Source: an uncultured Oscillibacter sp. (lineage in GTDB: Bacteria; Bacillota; Clostridia; Oscillospirales; Oscillospiraceae). Taken from it: a DNA stretch of 19,360 bases. The notes below the pieces were generated by a model. The model saw only the letters and a list, made by a program, of their open reading frames with translations, was not told the origin of the DNA and made no database searches. The translations under genes and the position numbers were made by a program. Of the stretch, positions 14,112 to 19,360 are shown piece by piece. How positions within the stretch are numbered: the stretch's first letter is position 1; every line of letters starts with the position of its first letter. Where the stretch lies: the NCBI GenBank assembly GCA_900542115.1, contig UQMC01000026.1, positions 1 to 19,360 of the forward strand, given 5' to 3'.

Positions 14112-15788
14112 TTAAAGATTTGCTACCCTTGTTACATTCCGTACAGGGTCTTTTGCGATTTCTCCAATAAAGCGGTAAAAGATACGAATACTTTGCCGGT
14201 AGGGAGTGCGCGGCCCAGCAATCGTTAGACCGTCTGGCAAGATTTTTTCACCAATTTCTATTCGCTCTATGAAGGTATGAAGAATATCTCGATCTAAAGT
14301 TTCGATATGGGAATAGCGTCTGGCGAGGTCAAAAAACAAGTCATACGCATCGCGGATATTGCTTTCTTCCGAAGTATCCTCAATCAATCTGTCACGCTGT
14401 TCTTCAAGCTCCTGACGCTCTTTTCCAAATCGCTCCATCATTTGATTCAGTAATTCATCACTTAAATTTCCGGCTGCGTTATCACGGTACGCTCGTTCAA
14501 TCATCTTGACAATACGCTTCAACCTTATTTCTATATCGGCCAATGACTTTTCCTTGTCCTCACCGACGCCAAGCGAAGCATTAGATTGTTGAATAGCCGC
14601 CTGTGTGATGGCCTCAATATCATCATCGTCAAATGACAACAGCTCGTTCAAATCACGCCGAATGATCTCCATTAGGTCATCATACCGGATACGGGCACCA
14701 TGCTCACAGCGGTTTCGTGTTCGACTTGTCAAGTTATTGCAAACAAGATACCAATACTTTGCGCGTTCACCCTTGTAGACCGAACCGCCGGAACACATCG
14801 CTGTACCACAGTGAGCGCAGTATGCGATCCCGCCAAAAATACTGTGGCGAAATGCAGGATTGGCCGCATGGGACTTTGTGTTTTCTCCGAGGAAATGTTC
14901 TGCTCGGTCAAATTGCTCTTGTGTCACCAATGGCTCATGGGTATTTTCTGTAAAGCACCAATCTTCCTGTGGAATAGAGATTTTCTTTTTGGACTTCACA
15001 TTGACCTTACGGGTTTTCCCAAGTACGGTGTGTCCCAAATAGACGCGATTTCGCAGGATACGCTTAACCGTAGTATAGTTCCAGTAGTCTGACGCTCTGG
15101 ATGCTCCCTGTGGGGTGAATTTATCACGATATTCAACCCTGTATTTCAAAGGCGGGATGATACATTGTTCGTTCAGCTTGTTTGCAATCGTCCGCGTTGA
15201 AAGTCCCGTTGATGCCCATTCAAAAATCTGTCGGACGATCGGTGCTGTATTTTCATCGGGAACAAGCTGGTCGGTGGTACGCTCCGCTTTTTTATAGCCG
15301 TATGGCGGACAAGCTGCATACTTGCCCTTCTTCCGTTTCATGTCTAACGTCTGCTTGACTTTTCTGGAAGTATCACGCAGGTACACATCATTCATGGCAA
15401 ATTGGAACGGTGCCATCAGGTTGTCTCCCATGGAGTCAAAGTCATTACCGGGAGCCAGATAATGAATACCGTTTTCAGGGAAAAAGCGTTCTGCGTAGTA
15501 ACTTGATTCCGTCATGTCACGGCCAAGCCGGGAAAGGTCTTTTGTAATGACCATATTGGCCTTTCCGGTCGAAAGATGATCCAGCATCGCTTGAAAGCCA
15601 GGGCGCTCAAAATTGCCGCCAGAATAGCCATCGTCTACAAATTCTTTTACGATGATAATATCGTGCTTTTCACAATAGTCCCTAATGATTGCACGTTGAT
15701 TTGTAATGCTCTCGGACTCGTTTTTATGTTTCTTTTCCTCATCGGATAAGCGGCAGTAAATATCAGCGAGTTTGATGTGGTTCCGCAT
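14112..15788 (-). CDS. Large serine recombinase (resolvase/invertase-type integrase)
   Basis: A 558-residue integrase of the TndX/TnpX kind that cuts and joins DNA through a phosphoserine link. The N-terminal catalytic domain starts KLADIYCRLSDEE, with the nucleophile Ser in the YCRLS motif, and contains DDGYSGGNFERPGFQAML and the catalytic ITKDLSRLGRD. The recombinase domain follows (GKYAACPPYGYKK...), then a zinc ribbon (CAHCGTAMC with Cys partners near WYLVCNN and RCEHGARI), a long coiled coil (about 405-480) and a DUF4368-like tail (HTFIERIEIGEK). I chose ATG 15788, which has AGGAGG five bases upstream, over the frame's first ATG at 15815. It lies next to the split SASP gene, as expected for an integrase beside its attachment site. 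Confidence 0.95.
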   Translation of the reverse strand: MRNHIKLADIYCRLSDEEKKHKNESESITNQRAIIRDYCEKHDIIIVKEFVDDGYSGGNFERPGFQAMLDHLSTGKANMVITKDLSRLGRDMTESSYYAERFFPENGIHYLAPGNDFDSMGDNLMAPFQFAMNDVYLRDTSRKVKQTLDMKRKKGKYAACPPYGYKKAERTTDQLVPDENTAPIVRQIFEWASTGLSTRTIANKLNEQCIIPPLKYRVEYRDKFTPQGASRASDYWNYTTVKRILRNRVYLGHTVLGKTRKVNVKSKKKISIPQEDWCFTENTHEPLVTQEQFDRAEHFLGENTKSHAANPAFRHSIFGGIAYCAHCGTAMCSGGSVYKGERAKYWYLVCNNLTSRTRNRCEHGARIRYDDLMEIIRRDLNELLSFDDDDIEAITQAAIQQSNASLGVGEDKEKSLADIEIRLKRIVKMIERAYRDNAAGNLSDELLNQMMERFGKERQELEEQRDRLIEDTSEESNIRDAYDLFFDLARRYSHIETLDRDILHTFIERIEIGEKILPDGLTIAGPRTPYRQSIRIFYRFIGEIAKDPVRNVTRVANL

Positions 15789-15826
15789 GATGTCCTCCTT
15801 TCTGGAACCACTCATTTACACTAATA

Positions 15827-15988
15827 TTATACCATTTTCTTTCCTGAGTGGTCAAAAAAATCGACTTTTTTAGCCGTGGTAATGATTTCCTCCGCCACCA
15901 CTTCTTGCGGCGTTTTGCTGCTGGTAAACACTCTCTCGATTACATAGGTTGCAGCTCCAATTTTGTGTTGCTTTTCTTGCTTTTCCAA
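15827..15988 (-). CDS. TnpW-like small transposon protein (TTG start)
   Basis: A 53-residue protein read from TTG 15988, preceded by GGGAGGTG at a good distance. The core HKIGAATYVIERVFTSSKTP, followed by Q-E-V-V-A-E-E-I-I, resembles small TnpW-type proteins of Tn4451-like clostridial elements, which share an ...IG..TY.V...F...S....E.. pattern ahead of the recombinase gene. The tail (KKVDFFDHSGKKMV) is basic. It ends 38 bases before the recombinase start on the same strand, so the two are probably one transcript. Its role is unknown even in the characterised elements. The family call is from memory. Confidence 0.55.
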   Translation of the reverse strand: MEKQEKQHKIGAATYVIERVFTSSKTPQEVVAEEIITTAKKVDFFDHSGKKMV

Positions 15989-16034
15989 GGTTGCACCTCC
16001 CTAAAAGCATTATTTCCATCTAAAAACAATTTAA

Positions 16035-16065
16035 CCGGGCAGCAGGGCTGCCTGGCACTTTTTTC
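16035..16065 (+). terminator. Plus-oriented terminator-like hairpin without an obvious gene
   Basis: CCGGGCAGC (16035-16043) pairs with GCTGCCTGG (16047-16055) around AGG, followed by CACTTTTTTC. The one non-Watson-Crick position is G-U on the plus strand and A/C on the minus strand, which favours plus-strand RNA. No plus-strand gene is supported upstream. Confidence 0.45.
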
Positions 16066-16081
16066 TCAGCCTAAAATCGAC

Positions 16082-16108
16082 AAAAACCGCGCCCTCATGC
16101 AGGCGCGG
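16082..16108 (-). terminator. Minus-strand terminator ending the structured non-coding stretch
   Basis: CCGCGCC (16087-16093) pairs with GGCGCGG (16102-16108). On the minus strand the hairpin is followed by TTTTTG (16081-16086). It would end transcription coming from the 16110-16390 region. Confidence 0.7.
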
Positions 16109-16390
16109 CCTTTGATGTAGTTTTGTTTGTTGGCAGGTACATTTCAGGAACATATTGGACGGTGCTGGCACACCTTACACGGGAATTTCACCCCCTGCGG
16201 TTCTCACAGGTTGTCCCCTTTGCCTGCGACGGCTCACGGCCTTTCAAGGCCGTTTCAACGCTCGGACTGAGGCTGGACAATCGTATCTCCCCGATATGCG
16301 GGTCATCGCCCCCAAGCCAGCCACGGCTTGTTTGTGCGCGGAAGGCTGCTCCCCCTATACCTCCTCTCTCAAGTTGGGATCATGGCCTGC
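16109..16390 (-). other. GC-rich stretch with hairpins and no convincing gene; candidate non-coding RNA
   Basis: Roughly 280 bases between the small ORF at 16391 and the terminator at 16082. Several frames are open on both strands, none with a good start and ribosome site; GAGGAGG near 16355 (minus strand) is not followed by a sensible start. Local hairpins on the minus strand include ACGGCCT-TGAA-AGGCCGT (near 16250), GGTG..CACC and GGG..CCC elements, then a clean terminator. Conserved-looking short blocks such as GGGGGTGAAATTCCCGTG suggest structured RNA or a relic of a retroelement. I could not match it to a known riboswitch or group II intron domain. Confidence 0.4.
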
Positions 16391-16546
16391 TCAATCCCGC
16401 ACGGCTTTCCTTTCGGGCGCATATCGGATGTATCCAATAGACCTATTCAATTCTCGGACTGTCGCCAGCCCGCACAGATGCACCGTTGCCGATACATTCG
16501 TGCCGAATGGCGGTAGTGTCGAAATCTGTCTCAAATTGAGCCACAT
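16391..16546 (-). CDS. Possible 51-residue small protein
   Basis: From ATG 16546 the frame gives MWLNLRQISTLPPFGTNVSA onward to ...RKAVRD, a mildly basic sequence without recognisable motifs. It starts just after the terminator of the Spo0A-like gene, with only a weak ribosome site (CCGGA). The frame stays open upstream through that hairpin. It may be coding, or part of the structured non-coding stretch that follows. No family recognised. Confidence 0.3.
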   Translation of the reverse strand: MWLNLRQISTLPPFGTNVSATVHLCGLATVRELNRSIGYIRYAPERKAVRD

Positions 16547-16564
16547 TTCCGGTGACAGGCAAAA

Positions 16565-16591
16565 GAGAAAGGCGGCAGCGCCGCCTTTCTC
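16565..16591 (-). terminator. Terminator of the Spo0A-C-like gene
   Basis: A perfect 12-bp stem, GAGAAAGGCGGC (16565-16576) with GCCGCCTTTCTC (16580-16591), loop of three. On the minus strand it is followed by TTTTGCC. It lies 8 bases after the stop at 16600. Confidence 0.85.
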
Positions 16592-16599
16592 CCTGTCGG

Positions 16600-16971
16600 T
16601 CAATTTCGCAGGTAAGCGGCCAGAATGTCGATAAACTGGGAATTGGTCGGCGGCTGTCGCAATTCAGCCCCGGCAATCAGGTTCAAAAAGCTGTGGTCAG
16701 GATAATTCCAACAGCTCTGAATAAGCGTGCGGAGATTGCGCTCGACGCAGCTGGGCGTGGTCTGAAAATGCGCCGCCGTTTGTGCATAGAGGCGCTTGGT
16801 AATAAGAATCATATTCTCCGGCTGATCCCGAACTTGCTCCACCATGTAGACCGCATAGCGGAAACCCGTCAGTTTGCCGCTCACACCGAGAAGCCGCAAC
16901 AGGCGTTCGGCATCCAACGGGGTCTGCGAAGCGTCTCGTTCATACTCAGGCACATAATAAACTAAAGGCAT
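16600..16971 (-). CDS. Stand-alone Spo0A C-terminal (effector) domain protein
   Basis: A 123-residue protein matching the DNA-binding domain of the sporulation master regulator Spo0A, without the receiver domain. Residues about 23-120 follow the Spo0A-C helices: LLRLLGVSGKLTGFRYAVYM (compare Spo0A I..LLH.LGIPA..KGY.YL..A), ILITKRLYAQTAAHFQTTPS, then V-E-R-N-L-R-T-L-I, which is the recognition helix following the TT-x-S-x-VER motif, and near the end PPTNSQFIDILAAYLR, matching KPTNSEFIA. The first 20 residues are unique. AGGAGGGG precedes the ATG by about 8 bases. Without a phosphoacceptor Asp it cannot be switched by phosphorelay; it may bind 0A-box-like DNA constitutively or control the element. 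The upstream leader ORF and hairpins suggest extra control. Confidence 0.85.
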   Translation of the reverse strand: MPLVYYVPEYERDASQTPLDAERLLRLLGVSGKLTGFRYAVYMVEQVRDQPENMILITKRLYAQTAAHFQTTPSCVERNLRTLIQSCWNYPDHSFLNLIAGAELRQPPTNSQFIDILAAYLRN

Positions 16972-17045
16972 TTGATACCCCTCCTGTTAGAAATTAGGAT
17001 AAGAACAGAGAAAGGGCAGCAGGGGCGGGCCTCTCGGCCAGCGGT

Positions 17046-17064
17046 AGGTCTTGGCACAAGACCT
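17046..17064 (-). promoter_or_regulatory. Hairpins in the leader of the Spo0A-C-like gene
   Basis: AGGTCTT/AAGACCT (17046-17052 with 17058-17064), and a GGCC/GGCC stem-loop at 17028-17039, lie between the short leader ORF stop (17079) and the Spo0A-C ATG (16971). They could form an attenuator-like leader; no T-tract is attached. Confidence 0.35.
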
Positions 17065-17078
17065 CTGCTATGCTGGAA

Positions 17079-17186
17079 CTAAATCCAGCCGTTAGGGATA
17101 CCCCAATTTTCTGTTTTCACTGTAAAAGTGAGATGACGGGGGAGCGTTGTGTGAATGGTCATCAGGTCAAAATTCCTTGTAAACAT
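17079..17186 (-). CDS. 35-residue leader ORF upstream of the Spo0A-C-like gene
   Basis: ATG 17186 is preceded by GGAGG six bases upstream, and opens a 35-codon frame beginning MFTRNFDLMTIHTTLPRHLT and ending in NGWI. A TATGAT at 17207-17212, with TGACAC 18 bases farther upstream, is a plausible promoter. No known motif and no membrane segment. Its position, good ribosome site and the hairpins after its stop suggest a regulatory leader peptide, but it may be an independent small protein. An opposite-strand 67-codon frame with several Cys covers the same bases but lacks a ribosome site. Confidence 0.4.
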   Translation of the reverse strand: MFTRNFDLMTIHTTLPRHLTFTVKTENWGIPNGWI

Positions 17187-17323
17187 CCGTGTCCTCCGTT
17201 AAGTAAATCATACACGATAAATGCCGTTTTGTGTCATACAATCGCTCTACAATGCCCGGCGGTAATCGTCTGATTTTGCTCGATTGCAGTCGAATTTTGA
17301 ACTTTTGGACGATATTATAGAAA

Positions 17324-17362
17324 AACCGCAAGGCAGCTCCATAGAGGAGCCGCCTTGCGGTT
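17324..17362 (-). terminator. Terminator of the SLH-protein gene
   Basis: A long stem AACCGCAAGGC-GCTCC/GGAGC-GCCTTGCGGTT with a short loop. The single imperfect position is G-U on the minus strand and A/C on the plus. TTTTTC follows on the minus strand, about 50 bases after the stop at 17413. Confidence 0.85.
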
Positions 17363-17412
17363 AAAAACAATATTTCTTTGGCTATTCCACGCACACTCGT
17401 TCGGGACTCAGC

Positions 17413-19176
17413 TTACTTGCCCTGATAGGCTCTGAAAAGGAAGGTCACGATCTGACCTCGGGTACAGGGCTGATTGGGCCCAAAGAGGCCGTTGCCAATA
17501 CCGCCGGTGATGCCCTTTTCCTGCGCCCACTTCACAGCCTCATAGTAATAGGCGCTGGTGGACACATCGCTGAACGGGCTTGTCTCAACTTCCTTGACAA
17601 AAGCAGCGTTGATCTCAACCTTGCCCACAGGCATAGTGAACGTGTACTTGCCGTTGCCCTTATCCGCTGTCATCACGGTCTGCCTTACCGCTTCAAAATC
17701 GTACACATGAACGCTTTCGTAGGGATGATACCGGACTGTCAGGTAAACGGCAGTTCGGCTGGCCGGACGGAGTTCTGCTGAAACAATGCTTTCCAACAGG
17801 CTTTTCTCGGTGGGAAACTGCTCCACAGGCAGATACCGGGCCAGCGTGGCCGGATTTGCCAGCAGATCGTCCCAACTCTTTCCGCCGTCATTTGTCCTCA
17901 TCAGGACGCAGGCGTTCTCTTCGCTGCTTCCCAGAAGGACCCCGTTCTGCTCACTAAAGAAAAACAGTCCAGAAACTGTGCACGCAAGCGGACGGCCGAC
18001 CTTGTCCCAGTTTTTTCCGCCATTTGTGGTGTGGAAAAGCTGGCCCTCAGAAGCTGCCCAGCCATCAGACTCGCTGCTGAAATGATATGCGCTGGTGTTT
18101 AGGGGTACGGAATCCATCTTAGGCACAGCAGCATCGTCCTTCAGCACGCCTGCTGCCTCCAGAACATTCGCACAAGCCCAATGGCTCTCTGCCAAATCTG
18201 AAAAGGGATTTTTGACAGACATCAGCTCCGTCACAGATTCATCCCGTCCGAGCATCCGGTTGATGGCTGTGACAGCTTCGGCACGGGTGATTTGGCGTTC
18301 CGGGTGGAACAGCCCATCGGCGCCGCCCTGTAACCAGCCCAGAACTTTCGTGCTGTATATGTACGTTTCGGCCCAGTACCCGGCAGGAACATCCGCAAAC
18401 ACAAATTCTTCCCCATACTGCCCCACAGGTGCCGCAAACTGACAGCGATGCAGCAGAACGGCGAACGCGGCCCTGCTGATCGGCGCATCCGGGCGGAAGG
18501 TTCCGTCCGCATAGCCGGTGAGAATACCGTAGCTGGCAAGATACGCAACTGCCTGGGCGCAGTCTTTTCCTGCCGTGTCTGAGAACGGGACTCGGTAACT
18601 GTCGGCCTTATTGCCAGCGTCCAGCAGGGTGTATAGCATCTGTGCCAATTCGCCGCGTGTCAAGGGAGCGTTAGGACGCGCAAGCCCACCGCTCACGGGC
18701 AGGTAGGCCAGATGCCTCACTGTTTGGAGCTTCGGCCATCCATCCGGCTGAGCCGGAACCAAGCCTTTCCGCAAATTCTCCATGGAAAAGGTGGAGGATA
18801 CACGTTTAAAAGCATCCAAAAAATCTCCGCCGGTGGGAGCGCCTCCTCCTGGGGTCTTCCATAGAAATACCCGGTTCTTTCCTATGGCGATGATCTGGTA
18901 CGCCATATCATCGTAGTGACCGGAAAAGAAACCAGACCGTGGGGAAACCACTACAACGGAGCCGATCTCTCCCCCGTATTTTTCACGGGAGGGAGCGTGA
19001 TAAAAGTTCACGCCGGTATCGGTTTCCTCGGCAATGACCTCGCCCTGACAAACGCCGGGAACCGTGATGGAAAATCCAAGCTGGCTGCTTTGATACTGGA
19101 ATAATGCAGGGGCGGCTGCTTGGGCCGGGATGCCCAGCAGCAGGCATATTGCCAGCAAAATTGAGATCCGTTTCAT
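17413..19176 (-). CDS. Secreted S-layer-homology protein with BNR-like repeats
   Basis: A 587-residue surface protein with a signal peptide (residues 1-21, cleavage near AQA-AA). An N-terminal domain of about 110 residues (LGFSITVPGVCQGEVI...) is followed by three SLH repeats at roughly 150-310 (VPFSDTAGKDCAQAVAYLAS with YADGTFRPDAPISRAAFAVL; FADVPAGYWAETYIYSTKVL with HPERQITRAEAVTAI), which anchor proteins to cell-wall polymers. Residues about 340-450 carry two sialidase/BNR (Asp-box-like) repeats (HTTNGGKNWDKVG, MRTNDGGKSWDDLL). Then comes a YTFTMPVGKVEINAAF strand motif and one more SLH repeat at the end (PFSDVSTSAYYYEAVKWAQE). AAAGGAGG is about 11 bases from the ATG. The split SLH arrangement is unusual. 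Whether it belongs to the mobile element or the chromosome is open. Confidence 0.85.
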   Translation of the reverse strand: MKRISILLAICLLLGIPAQAAAPALFQYQSSQLGFSITVPGVCQGEVIAEETDTGVNFYHAPSREKYGGEIGSVVVVSPRSGFFSGHYDDMAYQIIAIGKNRVFLWKTPGGGAPTGGDFLDAFKRVSSTFSMENLRKGLVPAQPDGWPKLQTVRHLAYLPVSGGLARPNAPLTRGELAQMLYTLLDAGNKADSYRVPFSDTAGKDCAQAVAYLASYGILTGYADGTFRPDAPISRAAFAVLLHRCQFAAPVGQYGEEFVFADVPAGYWAETYIYSTKVLGWLQGGADGLFHPERQITRAEAVTAINRMLGRDESVTELMSVKNPFSDLAESHWACANVLEAAGVLKDDAAVPKMDSVPLNTSAYHFSSESDGWAASEGQLFHTTNGGKNWDKVGRPLACTVSGLFFFSEQNGVLLGSSEENACVLMRTNDGGKSWDDLLANPATLARYLPVEQFPTEKSLLESIVSAELRPASRTAVYLTVRYHPYESVHVYDFEAVRQTVMTADKGNGKYTFTMPVGKVEINAAFVKEVETSPFSDVSTSAYYYEAVKWAQEKGITGGIGNGLFGPNQPCTRGQIVTFLFRAYQGK

Positions 19177-19360
19177 TTACAGCAATTCCTCCTTTGAGAA
19201 TTGTCGCACATGGTGACTTTATTCCCGCAGAATTATTTGGCCTTTAGTTAAATAGGTCAGCAGTATCCAGCGTTTCAGACGCCTCCATCAAATCCTCACT
19301 AATCTGTTATTAAAAGAACGGATAACAACGCAAAATTGCAAAGAATAAAATGTGTAACGG

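Noticed and set aside
16109..16390. Group II intron fragment
   Set aside because: GAGCCGT-type bases recall intron domain V, but the expected complementary partner and bulged hairpin were not found; kept only as possible structured RNA.
17070..17273. 67-codon plus-strand frame with several Cys (CFHC...C...C), reminiscent of cysteine-rich KTR proteins
   Set aside because: No ribosome site; it overlaps an opposite-strand ORF that has one, and the Cys spacing does not convincingly match the KTR family.
17167..17394. 75-codon minus-strand frame
   Set aside because: It spans the SLH-gene terminator hairpin and has no ribosome site.
19202..19244. Short minus-strand ORF or gene tail (MEASETLDTADLFN) upstream of the SLH gene
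   Set aside because: Only about 14-20 codons between stops and no ribosome site; a broken gene tail is possible but not supportable.
1..19360. CRISPR array, rRNA genes, insertion sequences with transposase
   Set aside because: No regularly spaced repeats, rRNA segments or DDE transposase motifs were seen; the only recombinase is the serine type at 14112-15788.

Overview
The window looks like a chromosomal stretch of a spore-forming, fairly GC-rich Clostridia member, most like the Oscillospiraceae group of gut bacteria. The reasons are an alpha/beta-type spore protein (SASP) remnant, a Spo0A-type DNA-binding protein, a Gram-positive LexA/SOS box, strong AGGAGG ribosome sites and SLH/copper-amine-oxidase-type surface proteins. 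No species can be named from the sequence alone.

Layout. (1) 1-780 is a small accessory zone: five same-strand TGGGTCA repeats surround a 3' tRNA-Val half and its terminator, which looks like an old attachment site. Next to it lies a compact locus with the full architecture of a type I toxin-antitoxin system: a 25-codon peptide gene with a consensus promoter, plus a convergent antisense RNA with its own consensus promoter and terminator. (2) 841-2135 holds two minus-strand secreted proteins, a lipoprotein and a copper-amine-oxidase-N-like protein. (3) 2440-3520 holds tRNA-Leu(UAG) and a divergent pyridoxal/pyridoxamine kinase gene whose promoters overlap at their -35 elements. (4) 3521-5133 holds two small membrane proteins and era. 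(5) 5246-5785 is a divergent pair, a small coiled-coil protein and an XRE-type regulator, around a perfect 18-bp-arm palindrome. (6) 5875-13779 is a minus-strand core block dominated by DNA repair: uvrB (with an SOS box in its promoter), a membrane protein, a traX-like gene, ybaK/ebsC, uvrA, and radC upstream of uvrB. (7) From 13914 a SASP gene keeps only its C-terminal part. It is cut inside the stretch encoding the germination-protease recognition motif and is joined to a mobile-element end carrying a large serine recombinase, a TnpW-like small protein, a structured GC-rich non-coding stretch, a stand-alone Spo0A C-terminal-domain protein with a short leader ORF, and an SLH/BNR surface protein that may or may not be element cargo. 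The other element end is not in the window.

The two most interesting items are the type I toxin-antitoxin-like locus at 459-777 and the serine-recombinase element that splits a spore gene while carrying a Spo0A-type effector domain. The second suggests, but does not prove, a link between the element and sporulation, as in skin-like elements. Most other genes are ordinary housekeeping genes of Clostridia.
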